Of a stretch of DNA of 30,230 nt, positions 9,021 through 17,400 are shown in pieces. Below the pieces are notes generated by a model. That model had not been told where the DNA came from. It saw nothing but the letters and a program-made list of their open reading frames with translations, and ran no database searches. This stretch comes from RGIG1959 sp964564305 (GTDB taxonomy: Bacteria; Bacillota; Clostridia; Oscillospirales; Acutalibacteraceae). The DNA lies in assembly GCA_964564305.1 (NCBI GenBank), contig CAZMAM010000017.1, positions 1 through 30,230 on the forward strand. Reading direction: 5' to 3'. The position numbers were made by a program, and so were the translations under genes. The number at the start of each line of letters is the position of its first letter. Position 1 is the first letter of the stretch.

Positions 9021-9240
9021 TTGTTGTATGGCTCCTTTCGTGTTGGTAAAATCATTGCAAGGTACGCCGCTTTTCCATGGGAAAAGTGTCTATAAAATAA
9101 GGGTGGGCTTTCGATTGGGAAAACTCGCCTCAGCGTTTGAAGAGCCTATCCGCTTTGCCCGTACCGCCTGAAAACGCGGCCGCTTCTTCCCCCTTTCCCG
9201 GCAAAGTTTACTTACATACTCCTCCTGCAAAGTTTTTATG
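9021..9240 (-). promoter_or_regulatory. Long 5' leader of the secreted transglutaminase-like gene
   Basis: About 220 nt lie between the predicted transcription start and the ATG at 9020. The 9-mer gcaaagttt occurs twice (plus strand 9201-9209 and 9227-9235). I compared it mentally with the c-di-GMP-I consensus and saw no convincing match, and I recognise no other riboswitch. The leader may fold but no class can be named. Confidence 0.4.
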
Positions 9241-9245
9241 GTCAT

Positions 9246-9274
9246 TTTATACCATACCGTGCGGAGAATGTCAA
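9246..9274 (-). promoter_or_regulatory. Strong SigA-type promoter for the secreted transglutaminase-like gene
   Basis: On the minus strand TTGACA (9274-9269), a 17-nt spacer and TATAAA (9251-9246) form a near-consensus vegetative promoter firing leftwards. It sits back-to-back with the zapA promoter. Confidence 0.8.
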
Positions 9275-9304
9275 CGGTTTTTTGGAAAAAATATGCTTTT
9301 TTTG

Positions 9305-9333
9305 TGGACTTTTTTACGCAAGAGGTGTATACT
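9305..9333 (+). promoter_or_regulatory. Promoter of zapA and the U32 gene
   Basis: TGGACT (9305-9310) and TATACT (9328-9333) are separated by 17 nt. Transcription would start near 9340, giving a short leader carrying AGGGGTGAAGGG before the zapA ATG. Confidence 0.6.
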
Positions 9334-9354
9334 GGAGAAAAAAGGGGTGAAGGG

Positions 9355-9699
9355 ATGGCACTCAATCGGTTAAAAGCCAATATCGGCGGCACGCAATACA
9401 CACTGGTTTCGGATGAACCGCTTTCCTATTTACGGGATCTGGCGGCGCAGGTGGACGAAGCCATGAACCGCCTGACCGAAAACGACCCGCGCATGAGCAC
9501 CACCATGGCGGCGGTGCTTTCCGCCGTGCAAAGCACCGATCTGGCCAATAAAGAATCCGCTGCGGCGAACGATCTGCGCAGACAAATGAAACACGCAATC
9601 GACGATTTGGAGCACGCGAACGAGCAGCTTGCGCGTGAAAAAGCGGAAAACGCCAGATTACAGAAGGAAATTCTCTCCCTTCGCGGCAGGCGTTCGTGA
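9355..9699 (+). CDS. zapA: Cell division protein ZapA
   Basis: A 114-residue protein. The N-terminal part (RLKANIGGTQYTLVSDEP, then YLRDLAAQVDEAMNRL) matches the ZapA globular domain, and the C-terminal half is a charged coiled coil (about residues 65-110) used for dimer and tetramer formation. ZapA binds and bundles FtsZ at midcell. The ATG at 9355 is preferred over upstream in-frame codons because AGGGGTGAAGGG stands directly before it and the upstream extension includes the promoter. The stop overlaps the next start by 4 nt (GTGA), indicating translational coupling to the U32 gene, an arrangement I recall from other Clostridia. Confidence 0.88.
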   Translation: MALNRLKANIGGTQYTLVSDEPLSYLRDLAAQVDEAMNRLTENDPRMSTTMAAVLSAVQSTDLANKESAAANDLRRQMKHAIDDLEHANEQLAREKAENARLQKEILSLRGRRS

Positions 9700-11765
9700 A
9701 CCGTCCGGAAGTTTTGGCGCCCGCCGGATCTCCCGAGGCGCTGAAAGCCGCCGTTTTTTGCGGAGCGGACGCGGTTTATTTCGGATTCGGGCGGTTTCAC
9801 GCCCGTCAGGGGGCCGGAGAAATCCCTTTGGAAGAAGCGGCGGCGTTTTGCCGCGCGCGAGGGGTCAAAACATACATCACGCTGAACACGCTAATCCGGC
9901 AGGATGAATGGGAAGAGGCGGTGCAAAACGCCCGGCGGGCCGTTTTGGCCGGAGCGGACGCCCTTATCGTCCAGGACAGAGGACTTGCGCGAATGCTTTC
10001 ACGGGAATGTCCGGATATTCCCCTGCACGCTTCCACACAGCTTTCCTGCCACACCGACCGCGGTGTGCGGGAACTGGGCGAAAACGGGTTTTCTCGGGTC
10101 ATTTTGGCGCGGGAAATGGAGAAAGACGCCATTGCCCGTTGCTGCCGCACCGGAATACAGACGGAAGTCTTTGTACACGGCGCAATGTGCATGAGCGTTT
10201 CCGGTCAGTGCCTGCTTTCCGCCGCTTTGGGCAAGCGCAGCGGCAACCGCGGCAAATGCGCGCAGCCGTGCCGCTTGCCTTTTTCCGTTTCCGGCCGCCC
10301 GAAAGAATCGGATCACGACCTGAGCCTGAAAGATCTTTCTTTGGTCGCGCATATTCGGGAACTGGCGCAATTCGGCGTGGATTCACTGAAAATCGAGGGC
10401 CGGTTGAAGCGGCCGGAATATGTCGCCGCCGCCGTAACCGCAATGAAAGCCGCGCTCCGGGGAGAAACAGACAGCGGCCTGCTTTCCGACCTGCGGGATA
10501 TTTTTTCCCGCGGGGGATTTACGGACGCCTATTATACGGGTAAAACGGGAGCGGATATGTTCGGAAGCCGAACCAAAGAAGACGCCGCGTCCTCCGCTGC
10601 CGCGGCGGGCCGGCTGAAAAAGCTGTACGCGAAGGAATGCGGGCGAATCCGGCTGGATCTTTCTCTTTATGCCCGCGCAGGGCAGGATGTTACGCTGACC
10701 GCCGACGACGAAGACGGCCATTCGCTCATAGTTACGGGCGGAAGGGCCGGGTTTTCCAAATCTCCCAGCGAACCCGAACGAATCCGGGCGTTGCTGGGCC
10801 GGCTGGGTTCCACGCCTTTTGTGCCGGGCCGCCTCTCCGCAGATATACATGACGTCTTTTTACCCAGCGCCGAAGTGAACGCCATGCGCCGGGAGGCGGT
10901 GCGGCGTATGCTGGCGCTGAGAGAACGGATTCCGCCGCGAACTTTCGGCCCGGCGGCGCCTTCCCTGCCCGCGTTACCGCCGCCCGAAAAACCCGTTTTG
11001 GCGGCGCGTCTGGCGCACGAAGAGCAGTGGAGCGAAGAACTGGCCCGAAAATGCGCCTTAGTGGAGCTTCCGCTTTCGGCCGGTGACGCCGCGTGGCGCA
11101 AGGCCCTTGCGGTGAGCGCGGTCGCGGGAGAAATTCCGCGCGGCCTGTTCGGGCGGGACGAGGCAATTTTGAAATCACTCTTCCGCATCAAACAGCTCGG
11201 CGTTTTGGCGGCGGTGTGCCACACGGCCGACGCCGTGGCGCTGTGCCGGGAAGCGGGGTTAACTCCTCTTGGCGGGTTCGGGTTATACGCCGCCAATATC
11301 TTCGCCCTGGACGCCTACGCTCAGGAAGGTCTTGCGGCGGCCACGCTTTCTCCGGAACTTTCCCTGCGCCAAATGGCGTTTGCCGAAGACGCCCCGTTGC
11401 CGTGCGGAGCGTTTGTTTACGGCAGGCTGCCGCTCATGCTGATCGCCGCCTGCCCGCACCGGGCAAGAAGCGGCTGCGATCACTGCCCGTCCCGGCGCGG
11501 CGGGTACGGCAAAGCGCGGCAGATGACCGACCGCACGGGCACACGGTTTCCGCTCGCGTGTACGGGGCGGTGCCCCGATATGCTCAACAGCGTACCGTTG
11601 TACTTGGCGGACGTGATGAAAAACGCCCCCGCACTTTCGTTTTGGACGCTGTATTTCACCGACGAATCCCCGCAAAAAGCGGTGCAAATCGCGAACGCGT
11701 ATATTAAGGGAACGCCGCCTGAAGGCGGCTTTACCCGGGGATTCGCGTTTCGCGGGGTAGATTAG
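9696..11765 (+). CDS. U32 family peptidase / RlhA-TrhP-like RNA hydroxylation protein with DUF3656
   Basis: A 689-residue protein. Residues 1-300 form the U32 TIM-barrel-like core (PEVLAPAGSPEALKAAV, GADAVYFG) with a cysteine cluster C165, C172, C188 and C192. About 305-410 matches DUF3656 (SLYARAGQDVTLTADDEDG, TPFVPGRLS). The remaining C-terminal part ends in FTRGFAFRGVD, with another Cys-rich patch CPHRARSGCDHCP. Members were once called collagenase-like peptidases, but E. coli RlhA (which carries DUF3656) is needed for 23S rRNA C2501 hydroxylation and TrhP for tRNA U34 hydroxylation; this protein is closest in layout to RlhA. The start is GTG at 9696, overlapping the zapA stop. No signal peptide, so it is cytoplasmic. 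The precise RNA target is not determined by sequence alone. Confidence 0.88.
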   Translation: MNRPEVLAPAGSPEALKAAVFCGADAVYFGFGRFHARQGAGEIPLEEAAAFCRARGVKTYITLNTLIRQDEWEEAVQNARRAVLAGADALIVQDRGLARMLSRECPDIPLHASTQLSCHTDRGVRELGENGFSRVILAREMEKDAIARCCRTGIQTEVFVHGAMCMSVSGQCLLSAALGKRSGNRGKCAQPCRLPFSVSGRPKESDHDLSLKDLSLVAHIRELAQFGVDSLKIEGRLKRPEYVAAAVTAMKAALRGETDSGLLSDLRDIFSRGGFTDAYYTGKTGADMFGSRTKEDAASSAAAAGRLKKLYAKECGRIRLDLSLYARAGQDVTLTADDEDGHSLIVTGGRAGFSKSPSEPERIRALLGRLGSTPFVPGRLSADIHDVFLPSAEVNAMRREAVRRMLALRERIPPRTFGPAAPSLPALPPPEKPVLAARLAHEEQWSEELARKCALVELPLSAGDAAWRKALAVSAVAGEIPRGLFGRDEAILKSLFRIKQLGVLAAVCHTADAVALCREAGLTPLGGFGLYAANIFALDAYAQEGLAAATLSPELSLRQMAFAEDAPLPCGAFVYGRLPLMLIAACPHRARSGCDHCPSRRGGYGKARQMTDRTGTRFPLACTGRCPDMLNSVPLYLADVMKNAPALSFWTLYFTDESPQKAVQIANAYIKGTPPEGGFTRGFAFRGVD

Positions 11766-11773
11766 CCGAATGC

Positions 11774-11802
11774 TTGACAATACGCGGCGGATAGGATAAG
11801 AT
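11774..11802 (+). promoter_or_regulatory. Promoter of tRNA-Arg
   Basis: A perfect -35 TTGACA (11774-11779), a 17-nt spacer and -10 TAAGAT (11797-11802) lie 25 nt before the mature tRNA 5' end. The short leader that follows contains aaggcaataccgc (11808-11820), identical to 13 nt of the MITE-type ends seen elsewhere in the window. Confidence 0.75.
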
Positions 11803-11826
11803 AAGGCAAGGCAATACCGCGATTAT

Positions 11827-11903
11827 GTCGCTGTAGCTCAGCAGGATAGAGCGGCCGCCTCCTAAGCGGCAGGCCGGAGGTTCGAATCCTCTCAGCGACG
11901 CCA
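11827..11903 (+). tRNA. tRNA-Arg (anticodon CCT), CCA encoded
   Basis: The cloverleaf can be drawn fully: acceptor GTCGCTG pairs perfectly with CAGCGAC, D-stem GCTC/GAGC, anticodon stem GCCGC/GCGGC around loop CTCCTAA (anticodon CCT, reads AGG), and T-arm GGAGG-TTCGAAT-CCTCT. A discriminator G and an encoded CCA follow. It has its own promoter and terminator, so it is an independent unit. Confidence 0.97.
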
Positions 11904-11912
11904 GAAAACAAA

Positions 11913-11954
11913 CCGCGAATCCGCAATTTTGCGGGCTTGCGGCTTTTTTCTTTT
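11913..11954 (+). terminator. Rho-independent terminator after tRNA-Arg
   Basis: A long imperfect hairpin (inner stem CCGCAA/TTGCGG, outer CCGC/GCGG) is followed by CTTTTTTCTTTT. It starts 10 nt after the tRNA CCA. Confidence 0.85.
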
Positions 11955-11992
11955 GGCTCCCGCCCGGCAAAAACAGAAGATTGCGCAACGGA

Positions 11993-12021
11993 TTGCGTTT
12001 TAACCGAAAATGCGGTATGAT
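11993..12021 (+). promoter_or_regulatory. Putative promoter of the asparaginase-like gene
   Basis: TTGCGT (11993-11998) and TATGAT (12016-12021) are spaced by 17 nt. The -35 is weak. The leader to the ATG at 12139 is about 110 nt and ends in an A/C-rich stretch with repeated CAACAA units, probably unstructured and favourable for translation. Confidence 0.45.
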
Positions 12022-12138
12022 AAAGAGTGCCAAGTGATTATCGTATAAAGCGGCGAACAAGCAGGCCCGTTTGATCGTCTTGGGCGAAAATATCGCAACA
12101 ACAACGCAACAACAAACAAAAATAAGGAGAATCATACC

Positions 12139-13110
12139 ATGAAGCGGATACTCATTTTTTGCGCGGGAGGAACCGTCGGCAGCGGCAGTCAAAGCGGGGC
12201 GCTGTCTCCGCAAAGCGATGTGTCCGCCCATCTCGCGCGGCGTTTGCGGGAAACGTTCGCGTCCCTTGCGACGTTTCATCTGCAGCAGGCGTTTTCCGTA
12301 CTCAGCGAAAACGCAACCCCCGCTTTTTGGTCGGAACTGACCGAAGCGGTCGCCGCCATTCCGTTTGCGGAATACGACGGCATTATCCTGACTCACGGTA
12401 CGGATACGCTCAGTTATACCTCCGCGCTGCTGGGCATGCTGTTTGACGACTGCCCCATTCCGTTGATCCTCACCGGATCCAACCTGCCCCCCGACGATCC
12501 GCAAAGCGCCGCGTTTGAAACGCTGTGCGCCTGTGTACGGCTGATTCTCGGCGAAAACGCCCGCGGTGTGCTCACCGTCTACCGCGACAACAACGGAACC
12601 TTTCCGGTTTACGACCCCCTGCGCCTGCAGGAGGCGGATCCGGCCACCGACCGTTTTCGCCCCTTTGGGGAATATCCGGCGGGGATTGTCACCCCGCAGG
12701 GATTTGAAGGCAAACTCCCCGAACCGGGAGTCGAACATCTTCCGCGCGGAGCGATTCGTTTTCGGAGGGAAGTGCTCGCGCTCAAAACCTACCCGGGGCT
12801 CGCTTTCGGGCGGATAGATCCCGCCCCGTACGCAGCGGCACTGGTGTACCTGTATCACAGCGGAACCGCCTGCACGGCGCCGGGCAAATTCGGCCTGCCC
12901 TCCCTCGCCGATGCCTGCGCAAAGCGGGGAATTCCGCTGTACGTCGCATCCTGCCGAAACCGGAAAACCCCTTATGCCGGTGAGGAAGAAATACAAAAAT
13001 CGGGCGCGCGAAGGCTTTACGATATATCCTTTGAAGCGGCGTATATGAAGCTGTGCATCGCGGTCAACCAAACCGCCATGACAGCGGAGGAATATATGCG
13101 CCGAAGATAA
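12139..13110 (+). CDS. Divergent L-asparaginase family protein
   Basis: A 323-residue cytoplasmic protein of normal length for a bacterial L-asparaginase (asparagine to aspartate plus ammonia). The N-terminal nucleophile loop reads CAGGTVGS, with Thr12 in the usual place, and the second catalytic motif THGTDT lies at residues 85-90, giving Thr88 and Asp89. A TGSN segment follows near 110. Where well-studied enzymes have a catalytic Lys in a RxVxKT-type motif after the MND segment, this protein has PLRLQEADPATDRF, and I cannot place an equivalent lysine. It may therefore have altered activity or substrate. AAGGAG lies about 9 nt before the ATG. It stands alone between two terminators, downstream of tRNA-Arg. 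Confidence 0.82.
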   Translation: MKRILIFCAGGTVGSGSQSGALSPQSDVSAHLARRLRETFASLATFHLQQAFSVLSENATPAFWSELTEAVAAIPFAEYDGIILTHGTDTLSYTSALLGMLFDDCPIPLILTGSNLPPDDPQSAAFETLCACVRLILGENARGVLTVYRDNNGTFPVYDPLRLQEADPATDRFRPFGEYPAGIVTPQGFEGKLPEPGVEHLPRGAIRFRREVLALKTYPGLAFGRIDPAPYAAALVYLYHSGTACTAPGKFGLPSLADACAKRGIPLYVASCRNRKTPYAGEEEIQKSGARRLYDISFEAAYMKLCIAVNQTAMTAEEYMRRR

Positions 13111-13136
13111 CCGGACAAAAACTTTTTACGAATCAA

Positions 13137-13179
13137 AACCCGCAAGAGCGGCTTTCGCTTTTGCGGGTTTGCGTTTGCT
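13137..13179 (+). terminator. Rho-independent terminator of the asparaginase-like gene
   Basis: AACCCGCAAGAGCG pairs with CGCTTTTGCGGGTT across a GCTTT loop (one mismatch), followed by a T-rich stretch TTGCGTTTGCTTTT. It begins 26 nt after the stop codon. Confidence 0.75.
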
Positions 13180-13184
13180 TTTGC

Positions 13185-13364
13185 TAAGGCAGCACTGTGA
13201 AAAGACCGGCTGCCGCCTTTTCCGCCCAACGGCCGGGCGCCGTTTTCGTCATATATTACCAAAATCCTCGGAAGTACACAAAGGTTGCTCTGCGGTTTTG
13301 TTTCATCTGATGAAAAATCCGCTCCTTGCTTCACGCACGACAATCTTTGTGCGGTATTGCCATA
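13185..13364 (+). repeat. MITE-like element, copy A
   Basis: About 180 nt with no coding capacity. The left end (taaggcagcactgtg...aagacc) and the right end (caatctttgtgcggtattgcc) are imperfect inverted repeats. The interior shares a 19-nt identical core (13261-13279, aaaatcctcggaagtacac) and overall similarity with copy B at 24222-24396. The flanking TA on the left and ATAA on the right are compatible with a TA target duplication. It lies between the asparaginase and sortase genes, which converge here. A GC-rich hairpin at 13376-13392 follows it and could end the leftward sortase transcript, although it lacks a U-run. Confidence 0.75.
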
Positions 13365-13420
13365 ATTCCTTTAGGCGCCCGGTTTTCGGGCGGTGAAGCC
13401 GCGCGGGATGGTCTTTTCTG

Positions 13421-14311
13421 TTACGGCTCTTTCGGTTTTGCGCGCAAAGCTTTTTTCCGCTTACGGCGGCGGTAAAGCAGCCAGAAAATCAACCCCGCCG
13501 CGAACACCGCCACGGCAACCGTGACCCAAAGCGCGAAACTCCTGTAATCTTTCATCCATTCGCTTGGCGCTATGGACGTTTGGTTTGCTTTTTCCCGCGC
13601 CTGCCGCTCATCGGTTCGCCTGCCCCGCACCAGCAGCCGGTGGGAATTGACGCCGATGGGCACACAGGTCATCAGGGTGACAAAATCTTCATTCGGGTCA
13701 ATTTGAATATATCCCGTGTCGGAAGGAAGCACCGTTTTGCACTGATCCACTTCGTATGCGAGTTCCCGCCCAAGCACACGGATAAAAAACACATCCCCCA
13801 CCGCGAGTTGTTCCAAATCGGTGAACAAAGCGGCGGAGCGCAGGCCGCTGTGGGCGCTGATGACGGCGTGAGTACCCTTTCCCCCCACCGGCAGCGAGGA
13901 GCTTTGCAAATGCCCTGCCCCTTTGCGCAGCGTGGCGTCCGCCGTGCCGTGGTAAACGGGAAGGTTCACCCCGATTTTCGGAATTTCAACGCTCGCCATA
14001 ACGCCGTCCCCGTTTATGTTCAGCACGGAAAGGTATGCCCCGTTATCTTCTTCGGGCGCGGAAGTAAACGGATCGCCCTGCGCGGCATTTTGCGCCAAAT
14101 TCCGGTTGTATTCCTGCGCCTGTTCCCACCAAACCTGCGTTTGATCTTCCGCTGCGGATTGCACCGTCTCTTCCTGACGCGTAATCAGCTTCTCCTGCTG
14201 CCGCCCGAGCGCGGCATTTTCCAAAAACGGAGAGGCAATCAGCACTACACCCGCCGCCAAGGCCAGCACACCCGCAAGGGCAATCAAAACTTTTTTCGCA
14301 TTGGCGCGCAT
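13421..14311 (-). CDS. Class C (pilin-type) sortase
   Basis: A 296-residue membrane-bound transpeptidase. Residues 8-27 are an N-terminal membrane anchor and about 258-280 a second C-terminal membrane segment followed by RRRKRKK, a pair that is typical of class C. The catalytic set is visible: His154 in ISAHSG, Cys216 in VTLMTC and Arg225 in NSHRLLVRG. DPF at 80-82 matches the lid motif that covers the active site in pilin sortases. Class C enzymes cleave LPxTG-type signals and link subunits to one another, building pili or polymerised adhesins. The ATG at 14311 has GGGAGGGAG upstream, and the longer in-frame extension lacks a ribosome site. It lies 177 nt downstream of the LPLTG adhesin, its obvious substrate. 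Confidence 0.9.
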   Translation of the reverse strand: MRANAKKVLIALAGVLALAAGVVLIASPFLENAALGRQQEKLITRQEETVQSAAEDQTQVWWEQAQEYNRNLAQNAAQGDPFTSAPEEDNGAYLSVLNINGDGVMASVEIPKIGVNLPVYHGTADATLRKGAGHLQSSSLPVGGKGTHAVISAHSGLRSAALFTDLEQLAVGDVFFIRVLGRELAYEVDQCKTVLPSDTGYIQIDPNEDFVTLMTCVPIGVNSHRLLVRGRRTDERQAREKANQTSIAPSEWMKDYRSFALWVTVAVAVFAAGLIFWLLYRRRKRKKALRAKPKEP

Positions 14312-14488
14312 GAACGGCGCTCCCTCCCCGTTTCTTTCAAAATGAACGGCTTTTCCGCCCCGCGCGTTTGTTCGGGGACAAAAGCAGTTATGGGTTTTCT
14401 CTTGCACGGCTCGGATATTTAGGCACTTTAGCCCTTCGAATTTAGCCCCGCTCGCCGAAGCGCGTTTTTTATCCGAACAGACTCTGCT

Positions 14489-17400
14489 TTAATGGTTCGT
14501 ATTTTGGCGGCGTTTACGGGTAAAAACAACCGCCAGCAAAGCCGCCGCTCCGATGAGCACGAGCGCCACCCCAATGACGGCAGCCCCAACGGGGAACGGT
14601 TCGTTTCCGCCGGTCAGCGGCAAATAATCGGACAGCTTTGTGGTATTGGTCAGGGTGATGAGAATATCCAGCCATTTGCCGTCTTCTTCTCTCGCGTTGT
14701 CGAGCTTGGAAACCACAGCCGCATGCGTGTTTGGATCGTACGGCAGTTCCACTTCGATGGGTCCAACCAGCGGATTGAGTTCATCCGCCGTTTCCGTTTC
14801 GGTGATGCGGTAGCGGGTGAAGTAGAGATTTTGCAGCTCAATTTCCCCGTTTTCATCGGTCGTGAAAACGTCCGGCGAAAGGCTGTTGCCGTCGATAATT
14901 CCGTACGCGTTATAGCGAAGCGGTTTCCACATGCCGTCTCCGCCTTCGTATTCCACCTGAAACCGAATGCCGGAAAGCGGCTGCCCGTTTTCGCCGATTT
15001 TCCGTAAGGTGATCGAGCCGAAAGTTTGGGCCAGCCCCAAATCCTGACGGGACTTGATATATGTGAATCCTTCCTTATCCGTATTCACCTCATTGACAAA
15101 GCTGAATGAGAAGATGTCGGATTTTGAGGGGAATTCCTGACGGATATAGTAGATAAACCCGCTGCCCGCATTTTGCAGATCCCTCGCCTCGGCGGATGCG
15201 ATGTTGTTGTCCGCATCTTCCTGCGGCAGAACGGTTTGCGATATCCGCAGCGCGGAAAACGAAACGGTGTCTATCCCCCCGTAAGTGCCGCCATCCGGTT
15301 TTTCGTATAAGTGCACGGTATCCGAATCCGGATTTGCGGGGGCGGAAAATCGCACGCAATAGCGCCCTTCACTCAGCTGTGCGTTTGTAAATGCGTAATG
15401 TCCGGTTGCATCGGTAACGGTTTGCGCGACGCTCTCGCCGGCTAAAACCGATCCGTCTTCCCCGGTCAGCGGAACCAATTCCACCGTCACGCCCGCTACG
15501 GCCGCCTCGTCACTGTCCCAAGTGCCGTCGGTATCGGCGTCCAAAAAGACGTTCCCGCTTAATTCCCGGCCCACAATCGTGGTGCGAACAGGGTCGGTGA
15601 ACCCGTGTTCTTCCTGAACATCGGTCATGTTGGCGTTTTCCTCGTTCCATTGGCCGCCAAAGCCCGCCCAGAAATACGCGTTGTTAAAGAGATCGTCGTT
15701 CGGCTCACCTTCTGCCTGCAGCGTAAGTTCCACCGTGATTCGGTCTGCGGACGCGAGCTGAATGCCTGTCACGGCGACCGCTTTTACCGATTGATTCGGT
15801 TCAAAGACGATGTCGCGCCCAATCTGTTCGTTTGCGGAGCCGGACATGAGATCGGTCCAAGCAAAGGAACCATTCTCTAAATTTTCGATTTTGCCCATTT
15901 CCCGGGTATACTCTTCCCGGTTCGCCTTATCCGCGTCCGTTGTTCCGCCGGAGCCGAATCCTTCGATATTTTCCGGCGCCACCAAAACGCCTAACTTTTG
16001 CGCCGCATCCTCGCTGACCGCCCCAGAATCGTCATAAAGCAAATCGCGCACATTGGCGTCATCGGTAATGTACACACCGCGAATTTCCGCCTGTAAATCC
16101 CGGTCACCCGCGCCTTCCCGCTTGACGGATATTTTCTTTAAGGTAAACGAAATGTCGCGGCCCTGCGCCAGATTCGTGTGCACATTGGCAAAACCGCTTT
16201 CCGTGTCCTCTGCGCGGACAATGCGTTCGTCGCCCGCAAAGGGCAGGATATCCAGAATGCCGAACGTGACCGGCTGACCGGAAACGTCGTTGGTGTAAAT
16301 CAGGCGGTAAGTCAGCTCGTTGGTCTGCGGATCGTATTTAACGGCCGCCTCGTCCACCGAGGAAGTGACTTCGCGGTTGTCGGCGGGATTGAGCAGAAAC
16401 TTTTCGATGCCCGCTTCGTTAATAGAAACGGATACGTCTTTGGAATCGGTGAAATACCGGCCGTCGTTCATCGCCCAATACATCTTCACCCGGTACTCGC
16501 CCGCGTCCGTGCGCTCAAATTTTCTCTCTCCCTGCCATTTGGCCGGATCCACGGTGGAAATGACTTCTTGTTCGTTGGCCAGTCCCTTGTTTTCCACTTT
16601 GTAAATCTTAATAATGGTCTGCCCGCGGGCGGTTTTCTCATCCGAAAGGGTCTTTTCGGAAGAATCCCCGATCAAGCTTTGCGGGGAAAGCTCGTTGATA
16701 CGCAGGATATTCCCCTCCCACTCGGCTTTTTGCCCGTGTTCATCTAAGAGATTGCCGTTTTCGTCCCGGTGAAGGCCAGAGGGATTTTCGGCGCCGCCCG
16801 GGTTATACGAGACGGTGCTGTCGGTATATTGCTCCCTTTGGGTATACGCGGAAGTCATCGCATAAAAGACATTTTCCGTGCGGTTTTCGGATTTATCCTC
16901 ATCTCTGGCAAGATTCTCATCGTACGGGGTAACGCCGTTTTGCTGCGCGTAAGGCGTCGTGGACTGTTCGTTATAATTGTCGTAAATGCCCAGCCCGATC
17001 TTATCGGTGATGGCGTAACCCATCATCATGGCAAAATTATAATAAGTAAACGCTTTGGTGTTCAGTTTGGTATTGTCGGAAAACTGCGCCGTGACGTCCG
17101 GCGTATCGTTTTCGGCGTCGAAAATCACCACGTTCTTCCGGCTTTCTTCCGCCTGATCGGGGTCGGTTTTTTTATTGTCCAGCACCGTGACGGAAGCGTT
17201 GTTGCCCGCCTCGATATACCCTTTGGGAATCAGGCGCAGTACCCGCGAACCGGAAACCAGACCCACATCGTCCCGCACCGAAGGCGCGTCAAGCGGCTGC
17301 ACATCTCCGCAGAAAAACGTCTCGTCCCCGGCGCCGGGGGCATTTGCCTCAAATTGGACGCGAAAGTCATTATCCGCTTTCAGAACTTCCAACCAGTCGT

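Noticed and set aside
9212..9225. Start-stop mini upstream ORF (GGAGGAG, ATG, TAA) in the transglutaminase gene leader
   Set aside because: Only one base separates the ribosome site from the ATG, too short for initiation.
9021..9240. Possible c-di-GMP-I riboswitch because of ACGGGCAAAGC in the leader
   Set aside because: The GNRA tetraloop and receptor, and the CGCAAAGC-type second block, are not in the required arrangement.
11731..13071. 446-codon minus-strand open frame over the tRNA and asparaginase-like gene
   Set aside because: It runs through a tRNA, two terminators and a recognised gene on the other strand; the translation is Arg/Gly-rich and meaningless.
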